From NCBI RefSeq assembly GCF_016862515.1, contig NZ_BONC01000008.1, positions 95,546-159,545 of the forward strand: a stretch of DNA of 64,000 bases, given 5' to 3'. The stretch is from Asanoa iriomotensis. Its GTDB lineage: Bacteria > Actinomycetota > Actinomycetes > Mycobacteriales > Micromonosporaceae. Shown here piece by piece: positions 52,386 to 60,901 of this stretch. The position numbers and the translations under genes are program-made. The first letter of the stretch is position 1; each line of letters opens with the position of its first letter. The notes beneath the pieces were generated by a model. It worked only from the letters and a program-made list of their open reading frames with translations, was not told where the DNA came from and did no database searches.

Positions 52386-53263
52386 GCCGGTGCCTCCTCG
52401 CGGCCGAACAGTCCGGCCGGTCGCCACAGCAGGACGGCCGCCATGATGACGAAGACCGAGGTCTGCGCGACGATCGGCCACTGGTCCAGATAGGACTCGC
52501 CCCAGGCCTGCACCAGGCCGATGCCGAAGCCGGCGGCGACCGAGCCGAAGATCGAGCCCAGGCCGCCGATCACCACCACGGCGAACACCACGATGACGAG
52601 GTCGGCGCCCATCAGCGGGTTGACGGCCCGCATCGGCGCGGCCAGCACCCCCGCGACGCCGGCGAGCGCGATGCCGAAGCCGAACACGGGCGTCACCCAG
52701 CGCCCGACGTCGATGCCGAGCGCCCGGGTCAGCTCCGGACGCTCGGTGGCCGCCCGCACCAGCATGCCGACCCGGGTGTGCCCGAGCAGCCACCAGACCG
52801 CGACACAGGCCACGACGGCGAAGGAGAGCACGAAGACGCGGTAGGCCGGGAAGTCGAACAGTCCGAAGTCGACGGTGCCGGTGAGCGCCGACGGTGTGCC
52901 GTACGGGCTGGAGGTCGTGCCGTACCGCAGCTTGACCAGATCCTGGAGCACCAGCGTCAGCCCGAAGGTGAGCAGGAAGTTGTAGAGCGGGTCGAGGCGG
53001 GCCAGCGGGTGCACCAGGGTGCGCTCGACGGCCATGCCGAACGCGCCGAGCGCCAGCGGCACGACCAGCAGCGCCCACCAGAACGGGATGCCGAACTCCG
53101 TCAGCAGCAGGTAGGTGCCGACCGCGCCGAGCATGTAGAACGCGCCGTGCGCGAAGTTGACGACCCGCAGCATCCCGAAGATGACCGACAGGCCGAGGGC
53201 GAGCAGGGCGAGAAACGCCCCGCTCACCAGGCCGTCGAACGTGTGTTGCAGAAAAGCGCTCAT
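52382..53263 (-). CDS. livH: Branched-chain amino acid-type ABC transporter permease LivH
   Basis: This 293-aa permease is LivH-like: FLQHTFDGLVSGAFLALLALGLSVIFGMLRVVNFAHGAFYMLGA is a clear N-terminal signature, and AATERPELTRALGIDVGRWVTPVFGFGIALAGVAGVLAAP is the ATPase-contact loop. It overlaps the binding-protein stop by 4 bp and the livM start by 4 bp, so the permease pair is translationally coupled. About eight membrane helices are predicted. Confidence 0.93.
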   Translation of the reverse strand: MSAFLQHTFDGLVSGAFLALLALGLSVIFGMLRVVNFAHGAFYMLGAVGTYLLLTEFGIPFWWALLVVPLALGAFGMAVERTLVHPLARLDPLYNFLLTFGLTLVLQDLVKLRYGTTSSPYGTPSALTGTVDFGLFDFPAYRVFVLSFAVVACVAVWWLLGHTRVGMLVRAATERPELTRALGIDVGRWVTPVFGFGIALAGVAGVLAAPMRAVNPLMGADLVIVVFAVVVIGGLGSIFGSVAAGFGIGLVQAWGESYLDQWPIVAQTSVFVIMAAVLLWRPAGLFGREEAPA

Positions 53264-54498
53264 AGCTTGCAGTCGGCCGACGGTGTCCGGAACGCCTCGG
53301 CCGCGGGGATGGTCTTGAGGATCTTGACGTAGTCCCAGTCCTCGGTGACCTCGGCCGCCGGTTTGACCTGGGCGAGGTAGGCGTCGTGGATGACCCGGTG
53401 GTCCTCGGCGCGGATCTTCCCGTTGCGCAGGAACACGTCGTTGATGTCCTTGCCCTCCAACTGCTTGACCACGGCGTCCGCGTCGTCGGTGCCGGCCGCC
53501 TGGACGGCCTCGAGGTACTGCAACGCCGCCGAGTAGTTGGCCGCGTGGGCGAACGTCGGCCGGGAGCCGGTCTCCTTGAGGAACCGGTCGGCGAACGCCC
53601 GGTTCTCCGCGTCGAAGTTCCAGTACCAGGCGTCGGTGTACGTGGTGCCGGCCAGCGCCGCCGGTGTCAGCGAGTGGATGTCGGTGAGGAACATCAGGCC
53701 GACCGAGAGGTCGACGCCCTTCTCCCGCAGCTTGAACTCGTTGTACTGCTTGACCAGGTTGACCAGGTCGCCACCGGCCTGCATGGTGCCCAGCACGTCC
53801 GGCTTGGGGTTGAGCGTCGGCGCCTTGAGCAGGAACGTGGAGAAGTTGTCGTTCGGGAACGGCGTCGCGTCCTTGCCGACGATCGTGCCGCCGGCCCCGG
53901 TCACCGCGGCCGAGAAGCTCTTCTCCATGTCCTGCCCGAACGCGTAGTTCGGGTAGACGATGTACCAGTTCTTGGCACCCTGCTCGGTGACGGTCTTCCC
54001 GGTGCCGTTGGCGAGCATGTACGTGTCGTACGCGTAATGGAACGTGTACTTGTTGCACGACTTGCCGGTCAGGTCCGTGGTCGCACCGCTGATGTTGAAG
54101 TAGAGCTTCTTCTTCTCCTTGGCCACGTCGGCCACCTTCAGCGCCGCCGACGAGGTGGGCACGTCGAGGATCGCGTCGACGCTGAGCCGGTCGTACATCT
54201 CGGCGGCCTTGGTGTTGGCGATGTCTGGCTTGTTCTGGTGGTCGGCGGTCTCCACCGTGATGTCGTCGGTGATCGCATCACCGCCGTGCTTGGCCTTGAA
54301 GTCGGCGATGGCCATCTGCACGGCCTTCACCGAGTTGGTGCCGGACAGGGCGAGATAGACGCCCGACTGGTCGTTGAGCACGCCGAGCACGATCCGGTCA
54401 CCGGACAGCTTGCTGTCCGACGAGCCCTGCGGCCCCCCGCCGCCGCAACCGGCGAGCAGGAGCGCGACGGAGCAGACTATCGTGGCGCGTTTTCTCAT
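53260..54498 (-). CDS. livK: Branched-chain amino acid-type substrate-binding lipoprotein LivK
   Basis: This 412-aa periplasmic-type binding protein starts with a lipoprotein signal (MRKRATIVCSVALLLAGC, cysteine 18), followed by the type I fold of Liv-like receptors (IVLGVLNDQSGVYLALSGTNSVKAVQMAIADFKAK, then VPTSSAALKVADVAKEKKKLYFNISGA). It delivers the ligand to the LivH/LivM permease. Several aromatic and acidic ligand-site residues differ from the leucine receptor, so the ligand may not be an amino acid. A GGAGG site precedes the ATG at 54498. Confidence 0.92.
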   Translation of the reverse strand: MRKRATIVCSVALLLAGCGGGGPQGSSDSKLSGDRIVLGVLNDQSGVYLALSGTNSVKAVQMAIADFKAKHGGDAITDDITVETADHQNKPDIANTKAAEMYDRLSVDAILDVPTSSAALKVADVAKEKKKLYFNISGATTDLTGKSCNKYTFHYAYDTYMLANGTGKTVTEQGAKNWYIVYPNYAFGQDMEKSFSAAVTGAGGTIVGKDATPFPNDNFSTFLLKAPTLNPKPDVLGTMQAGGDLVNLVKQYNEFKLREKGVDLSVGLMFLTDIHSLTPAALAGTTYTDAWYWNFDAENRAFADRFLKETGSRPTFAHAANYSAALQYLEAVQAAGTDDADAVVKQLEGKDINDVFLRNGKIRAEDHRVIHDAYLAQVKPAAEVTEDWDYVKILKTIPAAEAFRTPSADCKL

Positions 54499-54521
54499 CA
54501 GCAGCCTCCACTGTGGTCGTG

Positions 54522-55214
54522 TCAGATGCCGAGGTACGTGAGCAGTTCGCCTTCGCGCTCCCGTACCTCGTCGTTGCGGAGCGTCTCGACCACCCGGCCC
54601 TCGGCGAGGAGGTGGTGGCGGTCGGCGACGCCGGTCGCGAAGCGCAGGTTCTGCTCGACCAGGAGCACCGCGGTGCCCTGGTCGCGGACCTGCCGGAGGA
54701 TGTCGGCCACCCGGGTGACCAGCAGCGGGGCCAGCCCCTCGGTCGGCTCGTCGCAGAGCAGCAGGCGCGCGCCCATCCGCAGGACCCGGGCCAGGGCGAG
54801 CATCTGCTGCTCGCCGCCGGAGAGCTGGGTCGCCGCGGAGTTGCGCCGCTCGTGCAGCACGGGGAACGTCTCGTAGACCTTGTCCAGGGACCACGGTGCC
54901 GGGCCGACCGCGGGCGGCAGCGTCAGGTTCTCGGTGACGGTGAGCGAGGCGTAGGCACCGCGGTCGTCGGGCACCCAGCCGAGGCCGAGCCGGGCCCGGC
55001 GGTGCGCCGGCAGCGACCCGAGGTCCCGGCCGTCGAACGAGACCGTGCCGCGCTGGCCGGGGTGCAGCCCCATCACGGCGCGCAGCAGCGTGGACTTGCC
55101 GGCGCCGTTGCGGCCGACCAGCGTGACCACCTCGCCGGGCGCGACCGTGAGCGCGACGTCGCGCAGCACCGTGGCCTCGCCGTACCAGGCGTGCAGCCCC
55201 TCAACCCGCAGCAT
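54522..55214 (-). CDS. livF: Branched-chain amino acid-type ABC transporter ATP-binding protein LivF
   Basis: This 230-aa ATPase is LivF-like: Walker A GRNGAGKST, signature LSGGEQQMLALARVL, Walker B LLLCDEPTEGLAP with the catalytic glutamate, and VEQN for the switch region. The Q-loop lies near GLGWVPDDRGAYASLTVTENL. Its start overlaps the livG end by 14 bp. Together with LivG it powers the permease. Confidence 0.94.
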   Translation of the reverse strand: MLRVEGLHAWYGEATVLRDVALTVAPGEVVTLVGRNGAGKSTLLRAVMGLHPGQRGTVSFDGRDLGSLPAHRRARLGLGWVPDDRGAYASLTVTENLTLPPAVGPAPWSLDKVYETFPVLHERRNSAATQLSGGEQQMLALARVLRMGARLLLCDEPTEGLAPLLVTRVADILRQVRDQGTAVLLVEQNLRFATGVADRHHLLAEGRVVETLRNDEVREREGELLTYLGI

Positions 55215-55959
55215 CGGCCGCTCCCAGGTAGGCGGTGATCACCCGTTCGTCCGCGCGAACCTCGTCGTAGGGGCCCTCGGCGAGCACCCGGCCGGCCTGC
55301 AGCACGGTGACCCGGTCGGCGAGCCGGCCGACGACGCTCATGTTGTGCTCGACCAGCACGACGGTGCGGCCGGCACGGACCCGGTCGACCAGGTCGACGG
55401 TGCGGTCGACGTCCTCGAGGCCCATCCCGGCGGTCGGCTCGTCGAGCAGCAGCACGTCGGGGTCCAGGGCGAGCGCCAGGGCCAGCTCGAGCGCGCGCTT
55501 GCGGCCGTAGGGCAGCGCGTTCGCGGGGGCCTCACCCAGCTCGTCGAGGCCGACCATGGCCAGCAGCTCGTCGGCCCGCGCGCGGTAGCGGCCGAGTAGC
55601 TTCGCCGAACGCCAGAACCGCCAGCCGAGCGTGCCCCGGCCCTGCAACGCCAGCTCGACGTGCTCGCGGGCCGAGAGCATCGGGAACAGGCTGGTGATCT
55701 GGAACGAGCGGGCGACGCCGAGGGCGGCGATGCGCTCGGGCGGCAGGCCGGTGATGTCGCGGCCGGCCACCTCGATCCGGCCGCCGCTGGGCTTCAGAAA
55801 GCCGGTGAGCAGGTTGAACAGCGTGGTCTTGCCCGCGCCGTTCGGACCGACCAGGGCGTGCACGGTCCCCGCGGCGACCGCGAGGTCGACGCCGTCGACG
55901 GCCCGGAACCCGCGGAAGTCACGGGTCAGGGCGTGGGTGGCCAGCACCGTCTCCGCCAC
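55201..55959 (-). CDS. livG: Branched-chain amino acid-type ABC transporter ATP-binding protein LivG
   Basis: This 252-aa ATPase is LivG-like and shorter than some: Walker A GPNGAGKTT, then VARSFQITSLFPMLSAREHVELALQG. The signature is degenerate (LPYGRKRALELALALALDP); Walker B is LLLDEPTAGMGLED with the catalytic glutamate, and VEHNMSVV follows. The C-terminal VITAYLGAADAAG is typical. GTG 55959 has an AGGAGG site 6 nt upstream; the frame stays open further upstream but without family sequence. It heads the liv operon, divergent from a two-component system at 56136. Confidence 0.92.
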   Translation of the reverse strand: MAETVLATHALTRDFRGFRAVDGVDLAVAAGTVHALVGPNGAGKTTLFNLLTGFLKPSGGRIEVAGRDITGLPPERIAALGVARSFQITSLFPMLSAREHVELALQGRGTLGWRFWRSAKLLGRYRARADELLAMVGLDELGEAPANALPYGRKRALELALALALDPDVLLLDEPTAGMGLEDVDRTVDLVDRVRAGRTVVLVEHNMSVVGRLADRVTVLQAGRVLAEGPYDEVRADERVITAYLGAADAAG

Positions 55960-56041
55960 GCGCGCCTCCTGTCTGTGTCCCGCGCCACACCTGCACGACG
56001 CATTCCGGAAACCTAAGGGGCCACTCGCGTGTATCGATATG

Positions 56042-56072
56042 TCGATCCCCCACATAAACCCACTGGGATCGA
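56042..56072. promoter_or_regulatory. Inverted repeat in liv / two-component divergent region
   Basis: TCGATCCC (56042-56049) and GGGATCGA (56065-56072) flank a 15-nt AT-richer centre; further ATCGAT motifs lie at 56033-56038 and 56068-56073. It is a candidate operator for the adjacent response regulator. Confidence 0.4.
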
Positions 56073-56135
56073 TGTGTGCTGGTGGTGGGGTTTTCCCTAC
56101 CGACAACGGCGCCCGCAGCGGGGAGAATGGCGGCG

Positions 56136-57320
56136 ATGGACTGGGAGGAACGGATCCGCGCGGCGCGCGAGGCGGTCCCGCGGGGTCTCGCCCTCGCGGC
56201 GCTCTCGCTCGGCGTCGGCCTGCCGCTGTTCGTCGCCACCGTCGTCTCCGTCGCGCTGCTGCCGCTCGGGGTCGGCGTGCTGCTCGCACCGCGCGCGCTG
56301 GCCGCCGTCCGCCGGTTCGCCGACGCGCAGCGGGACCGCGGGCTGAGGTGGTCCGGCGTGCGGGTGGACCGGTCGCACCGCGCACCCGGTCTGCGGACGC
56401 TGGCCGACCCGGTGACGTGGCGCGACCTGCTCTGGCTGGCCGTCAACGTGCCGGTCGGCACCGCGATCGGCCTAGTGCCGGCGGCGCTGACCGCGTGGGC
56501 CGGGTTCGGCCTGGTGATCGCCCCCGTGGTCGCGGCGAGCGGTGCCGAGGGCGGCTTCTGGCCGGTCGCGGTCGCGATCGGCGTGTCCGCGGCGGCCGTG
56601 CTGGTGCTCGGCGCGCCGGCGATCCTCGGGCTGCACGCCCGGTTCAGCGCCGCGCTGCTGCGCCCGCCCCGGCGCGAGCTCGCGGCGCGGGTCGACCGGC
56701 TCGAGGAGACCCGGGCCGACGCGGTCGACGCCGGCGCCGCCGAGCTGCGCCGGATCGAGAAGGACCTGCACGACGGCGCACAGGCGCGGATCGCCGCGGT
56801 CGGGATGACGATCGGCCTCGCCGAACAGCTCGTCCGGACCGACCCGGCGAAGGCCGAGGCGCTGCTCGCCGAGGCCCGCGACACCAGCGGCCAGGCCCTC
56901 GCCGACCTGCGCCGGCTGGTCCGCGGCATCCACCCGCCCGTGCTGGCCGAACGCGGGCTGGTCGAGGCGGTCCGGGCGCTCGCGGTGGTGCTGCCGGTGC
57001 CGACCACGGTGTTCGCGGACCGGGGCGTGCGCGCGGCGCCGCCGATCGAGGCGGCGCTCTACTTCGCGGTCGCGGAAGCGCTGGCCAACGTGGCCAAACA
57101 CAGCGGGGCGGCGCGCGCGTGGGTCACGCTGCGTGCCCCCGCCGACGGGGTGTTGGTGGTCGAGGTCGGCGACGACGGCGCGGGCGCCGCCCGGGTCCCG
57201 ACGGCCGGCGGCCTGGCCGGGGTGCGCCGTCGGCTCGACGCGTTCGACGGCCGGCTGGCGGTGACCAGCCCGCCCGGCGGCCCGACGGTGGTGACGATGG
57301 AGGTGCCGTGCGGGTCGTGA
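56136..57320 (+). CDS. Sensor histidine kinase (HisKA_3, NarX/LiaS-like)
   Basis: This 394-aa kinase has four predicted membrane helices in its first 190 residues and no sizeable external domain. H212 in RIEKDLHDGAQARIAAVGMTIGLAEQL is the phosphoacceptor. The ATPase domain has ALYFAVAEALANVAKHSGAARA and GGLAGVRRRLDAFDG. ATG 56136 starts the conserved sequence after GGGGAG, and a GAGAAT box 7 nt upstream may be a promoter. It is co-transcribed with a NarL-type regulator and diverges from the liv operon. Confidence 0.9.
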   Translation: MDWEERIRAAREAVPRGLALAALSLGVGLPLFVATVVSVALLPLGVGVLLAPRALAAVRRFADAQRDRGLRWSGVRVDRSHRAPGLRTLADPVTWRDLLWLAVNVPVGTAIGLVPAALTAWAGFGLVIAPVVAASGAEGGFWPVAVAIGVSAAAVLVLGAPAILGLHARFSAALLRPPRRELAARVDRLEETRADAVDAGAAELRRIEKDLHDGAQARIAAVGMTIGLAEQLVRTDPAKAEALLAEARDTSGQALADLRRLVRGIHPPVLAERGLVEAVRALAVVLPVPTTVFADRGVRAAPPIEAALYFAVAEALANVAKHSGAARAWVTLRAPADGVLVVEVGDDGAGAARVPTAGGLAGVRRRLDAFDGRLAVTSPPGGPTVVTMEVPCGS

Positions 57321-57955
57321 TCGGCGAGGACCAGGCGCTGCTGCGCGACGGCCTGGAGCGGATCCTGACCGCGTACGGCGAGACGGTGGTGGCCGCGGTG
57401 GCCAGCGCGCCGGAACTGGCCACGGCGATCGCCGCCCTGACGCCGGACGTGGCCATCGTCGACGTCCGCCTGCCGCCGTCGTTCACCGACGACGGGCTGC
57501 GGGTGGCGACGCGGGCGCGTACGCGTACCCCCGGATTCCCGATCCTGGTGTTGTCGCAGCACGTCGAGGTGCTCTACGCCCGTGAGCTGCTCGCCGCAGG
57601 GCAGGGTGGGCTCGGCTACCTGTTGAAGGACCGGGTGGCCGACGTGGCGCGGTTCGTCGAGGCGGTCCGGATCGTCGCCGCGGGCGGCACGGTCCTCGAC
57701 CCGGACGTGGTCGCCGACCTGCTGACGCGGCGTGGTCACGAGGACGGCATCGGGCGGCTCACGCCGCGTGAGCGGGAGGTGCTGCGGCTGATGGCCGAGG
57801 GCCGGGCCAACGCCGGGATCGCCAGCCGCCTCGGCGTCACCGAGAAAGCGGTGAACAAGCACATCAACAACATCTTCGGCAAGCTCGGCCTGCTGCCGGA
57901 CCAGGACGACAACCGGCGGGTCCTCGCGGTGCTCAACTACCTGGAAGCGCCCTGA
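57308..57955 (+). CDS. NarL/LuxR family response regulator
   Basis: This 215-aa response regulator has a receiver domain (VVIGEDQALLRDGLERIL; phosphoacceptor D52 in IVDVRLPPSF; GLGYLLKDRVADV) and a LuxR-type DNA-binding domain (LTPREREVLRLMAEGRANAGIASRLGVTEKAVNKHINNIFGKLGL). Its start, GTG 57308, overlaps the kinase end by 13 bp. The nearest unassigned operator is the inverted repeat at 56042-56072, so it may control the liv operon or its own. That link is inferred. Confidence 0.92.
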   Translation: MRVVIGEDQALLRDGLERILTAYGETVVAAVASAPELATAIAALTPDVAIVDVRLPPSFTDDGLRVATRARTRTPGFPILVLSQHVEVLYARELLAAGQGGLGYLLKDRVADVARFVEAVRIVAAGGTVLDPDVVADLLTRRGHEDGIGRLTPREREVLRLMAEGRANAGIASRLGVTEKAVNKHINNIFGKLGLLPDQDDNRRVLAVLNYLEAP

Positions 57956-57958
57956 GCG

Positions 57959-57964
57959 TACAGT
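57959..57964 (+). promoter_or_regulatory. -10 box (TACAGT), leaderless
   Basis: TACAGT ends 8 nt before GTG 57973. Confidence 0.4.
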
Positions 57965-57972
57965 GACGGACC

Positions 57973-58437
57973 GTGGCCGAAACCTATACCGTTTCCCGCT
58001 CGATCGAGATCGCGGCGCCGCCGGCCCGGATCTACGAGAAGATCGCGGATTTTCACAACTGGACACAGTGGTCGCCGTGGGAGGATGTCGACCCGGCGAT
58101 GCAACGCGACTACTCGGGCGCGGCGTCGGGCCCGGGCGCGGTCTATTCGTGGTCGGGCAACAACAAGGCCGGCAAGGGCCGCATGGAGATCGTCTCGGCG
58201 CAGGAACCGTCGGAGGTCAAGATCGACCTGGCCTTCGAGAAGCCGTTCAAGTCCCGCAACGACATCGTCTTCGCGGTGCAGCCGACCGGCACGGGCTCGA
58301 AGGTCACCTGGACGATGATCGGCCCGAAGACCTTCGGCATCCGCCTGATGTCCCTGGTCAAGCCGATGGACAAGATGATCGGCCCAGACTTCGAGCGCGG
58401 CCTCGACCGCCTGCGGACGGTCTCCGAAGCCGGCTGA
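57973..58437 (+). CDS. SRPBCC (polyketide cyclase-like) family protein
   Basis: This 154-aa protein has a START-like fold: TVSRSIEIAAPPARIYEKIADFHNWTQWSPWEDVDPAM, then GAVYSWSGNNKAGKGRMEIVSAQEPSEVKIDLAFEKPFKSRNDIVFAVQPTGTGSKVTWTMIGPK. This is the polyketide cyclase/dehydrase branch of SRPBCC proteins. The ligand is unknown. It begins with GTG after a -10-like box and stands alone between the response regulator and a TIGR04222-like membrane protein. Confidence 0.85.
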   Translation: MAETYTVSRSIEIAAPPARIYEKIADFHNWTQWSPWEDVDPAMQRDYSGAASGPGAVYSWSGNNKAGKGRMEIVSAQEPSEVKIDLAFEKPFKSRNDIVFAVQPTGTGSKVTWTMIGPKTFGIRLMSLVKPMDKMIGPDFERGLDRLRTVSEAG

Positions 58438-58461
58438 CCGACGGGGCGTGCGCGTCCCCCG

Positions 58462-58467
58462 CACAAT
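58462..58467 (+). promoter_or_regulatory. -10 box (CACAAT), leaderless
   Basis: CACAAT ends 7 nt before GTG 58475. Confidence 0.4.
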
Positions 58468-58474
58468 GTTGGGC

Positions 58475-59314
58475 GTGACGTGGTGGAACACCGGCGGTCT
58501 CTACTTCCTTTCGCTCCTCGGCGGCGCCGCCGGAGCGGCGCTCGTGGTCACGCTGGTCGGTCGGGCGCTGATCCGGATGTCGGGGCCGCCCCTGGTCGGG
58601 CGACGACCGAGCACAATCGACCTCGCCTACCTCAAGGGCGGTCCCGGACTTGCCGCGCTCGCCTGCGCGGTCGGGCTGCAGCGGACCGCGGCGGTCAACC
58701 GCGGGCCGATGCTGACGCTCGACGTGACCGGCCCGCTCCCGGCCGGCGCGCCGCCGCTGATGGCCGCCATCCATGCGCGGCTGCGCGAGCCGTGCGCGTG
58801 GCTCCAGGTGCTGGCCGACCCCCAGGTTCGCGCGGCCGCCGGCCGCCTGCACCGCAAGCTGGTCCGGCGCGGGCTGCTCGCCTCCGACGCCCGGCGGCGC
58901 TGGGCCCGGCTGACGACGGTGCCGCTCTGGGCCGTCACCGCCCTGGGTCTCGTCCGGCTGGCCTCTCTGGTCGGCAACGGCGCCGAGGCCGGCCGCGGAG
59001 CGACGGCGGGCATCGTGGTGGTGACCTGCGCGACGGCCCTCGCCGGCTGGCTGCTGTTGCCGGCGCCGTGGCTCACGCGGGGCGGGCGGAGCACGTTGCG
59101 GCAGGCGGCCGCGGACCTGCGCGATGTGGGGGCGCGCCGGGAGGGCGGCCGCGAGCCCTCGGCGCGGGAGCTCATGCGGGCGGTCGCGGTCCGCGGACCC
59201 GACGAACTCGTCGCCGTCGACCCGGTGTTCGGTGACGCGGTCGGCGCCCACCGCCGGCCACGACCGGCACCGCCGGTGCGCATCTTCAGCTGGGAGTACA
59301 ACCGTTACCTGTAG
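58475..59314 (+). CDS. TIGR04222-like membrane protein
   Basis: This 279-aa protein has an N-terminal membrane helix, a cytoplasmic middle with the TIGR04222 motif IDLAYLKGGPGLAALACAVGLQRTAAV, and two further helices (LTTVPLWAVTALGLVRLASLVG and TAGIVVVTCATALAGWLLLPAPWL). Such proteins are common in actinomycetes and are often linked to envelope or secretion functions, but no reaction is known. GTG 58475 is preferred because it lies 7 nt after the CACAAT box; the in-frame GTG at 58448 has no such support. Its 3' end overlaps the convergent oxidoreductase by 10 bp. Confidence 0.78.
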   Translation: MTWWNTGGLYFLSLLGGAAGAALVVTLVGRALIRMSGPPLVGRRPSTIDLAYLKGGPGLAALACAVGLQRTAAVNRGPMLTLDVTGPLPAGAPPLMAAIHARLREPCAWLQVLADPQVRAAAGRLHRKLVRRGLLASDARRRWARLTTVPLWAVTALGLVRLASLVGNGAEAGRGATAGIVVVTCATALAGWLLLPAPWLTRGGRSTLRQAAADLRDVGARREGGREPSARELMRAVAVRGPDELVAVDPVFGDAVGAHRRPRPAPPVRIFSWEYNRYL

Positions 59315-60888
59315 AGGCGGCGGTGCAGGGCGCCGATGAGGGTCGAGTAGGCCGGGCCGGTCAGGCCGTTGCGGGCCAGTGCGGCGTGGGCCGCGTTGGA
59401 GCCCGGGGCGCCGTGCACGCCGCCGCCCGGGTGGGCCGAGGCGCTGGCCAGGTAGAGGCGGTCGATCGGGGTGTCGGCGCGGCCGAGGCCCGGCACCGGG
59501 CGGAAGAACAGCTGCTGGTGCAGCGCCGCGGTGCCGGCGTTGATGGCGCCGCCGAACAGGTTCGGGTCGCCCTGTTCCAGGTCGCCGGGTAGCTGCACGT
59601 GGCGGGCCAGGATCAAGGCGCGGAAGCCGGGTGCGTGGCGTTCGATCGCGTCCTCCATCCGCTGCGCCTGCTCGCTCATCCGGGCCCGGTCACCCGCGAC
59701 GCTCTGCGGCACGTGCGTGTAGGCCCACAGCGACTCAGTGCCCGCCGGTGAACGGCTCGGGTCGCTGGTCGTCATCTGTCCGATCAGGACGAACGGGTCC
59801 GCCGGCACCACGCCTTGGGACAGGGCCGCGCCGTAGGCGCTCAGGCCCGCCTGGTCGCCGAGGTGGACCGTGCCCGCGCCGCGGGCCTCGACCGCCGTCC
59901 AGGGCACCAGTGACGAGAGCGCCCAGTCCACTTTGATGGTCGCGTTGTCCCACTGGAACCGGCGCAGGTGCCGGACGAAGGCCGCCGGCAGCGCGTCGAG
60001 GCCGACCAACCGTTCGTAGAGGGCCGGCGCCGGCACGTCGGCCAGCACCGCGCGGCGGGCTCGGACCCGGTCGCCGTGCGCGTCCTCGACGCCGACCGCG
60101 GTCGCGCGGGCGTGCAGCACCCGGGCCACCGGCCGGCCGTACTCGACGGTGCCGCCGCGGGCGTCCAGCCTCCGCAGCAGCGCGTCGACGAGCCGGCCCG
60201 CGCCGCCGACCGGCACCGGGAAGCCGACGTCCTGCCCGAGCATCGCCAGCAGCCAGCCGTAGAGGGCGCTGCCCGCCTGCTCCGGGGCCAGGTCGGTGTG
60301 CAGGGCGCCGCCCGACAGCAGGAGTTGCGCGCCCGCGCCGTGGAACGTCTCCCGGCCGAACTCCTGCACCGGGAGCACCGCGAAACGGGCGAAGTCGAGT
60401 GCGCCCGCTACGCCGAGCCGGCCGGCCAGCCGGATGCCTGCGCGTACCGGCGGGAAAGGTCTCATGATCGCGTCGAGGAACGGCCGGCCGATCCGCTGCC
60501 AGCGGCGCACCTCGGCGAGCCACGCCTGGCCGTCGCGTGGGTCGAAGGCGGCCAGCGAGGCCGCCGTCCGCTCCGGGTCGCGGTGCAGGACCGCCGCGCG
60601 GTCGTCCGGCAGCACGTGGGCGAGTACGGCCGGCGCGTGGTGCCAGGCCAGCCCGTGTGCCTCCAGGTCCAGCGCCCGCAGCACCGGCGAGGCGGCGCCG
60701 AGCGGGTAGAACGCGCTGTAGACGTCGTGGTGGAAGCCGGTCGCGGTCAGCTCGGCCGTCCGCACCGCTCCCCCGGCGGTGCCGGTGGCCTCGAGCACCA
60801 GCACGTCCCAGCCGGCGTCCGCCAGCAGGTTGGCGGCCACGAGGCCGTTGTGGCCGGCCCCGATGACCACCGCGTCGACTGTTCGCAC
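59305..60888 (-). CDS. NAD(P)/FAD-dependent oxidoreductase (phytoene desaturase-like)
   Basis: This 527-aa flavoprotein of the phytoene-desaturase/all-trans-retinol saturase-like group has the dinucleotide loop VDAVVIGAGHNGLVAANLLADAGWDVLVLEATGTAGGAVRT at the N-terminus and a C-terminal FAD-contact motif YLASASAHPGGGVHGAPGSNAA. No carotenoid gene (crtB, crtE, lycopene cyclase) is near, so the substrate may differ. GTG 60888 follows a TAGGTT box by 7 nt; that box overlaps the pyrE stop, placing the promoter inside the upstream gene. Confidence 0.9.
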   Translation of the reverse strand: MRTVDAVVIGAGHNGLVAANLLADAGWDVLVLEATGTAGGAVRTAELTATGFHHDVYSAFYPLGAASPVLRALDLEAHGLAWHHAPAVLAHVLPDDRAAVLHRDPERTAASLAAFDPRDGQAWLAEVRRWQRIGRPFLDAIMRPFPPVRAGIRLAGRLGVAGALDFARFAVLPVQEFGRETFHGAGAQLLLSGGALHTDLAPEQAGSALYGWLLAMLGQDVGFPVPVGGAGRLVDALLRRLDARGGTVEYGRPVARVLHARATAVGVEDAHGDRVRARRAVLADVPAPALYERLVGLDALPAAFVRHLRRFQWDNATIKVDWALSSLVPWTAVEARGAGTVHLGDQAGLSAYGAALSQGVVPADPFVLIGQMTTSDPSRSPAGTESLWAYTHVPQSVAGDRARMSEQAQRMEDAIERHAPGFRALILARHVQLPGDLEQGDPNLFGGAINAGTAALHQQLFFRPVPGLGRADTPIDRLYLASASAHPGGGVHGAPGSNAAHAALARNGLTGPAYSTLIGALHRRLYR

Positions 60889-60895
60889 GCCTCCG

Positions 60896-60901
60896 AACCT
60901 A
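60896..60901 (-). promoter_or_regulatory. -10 box (TAGGTT), leaderless
   Basis: TAGGTT ends 7 nt before GTG 60888 and overlaps the pyrE stop codon. Confidence 0.45.
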
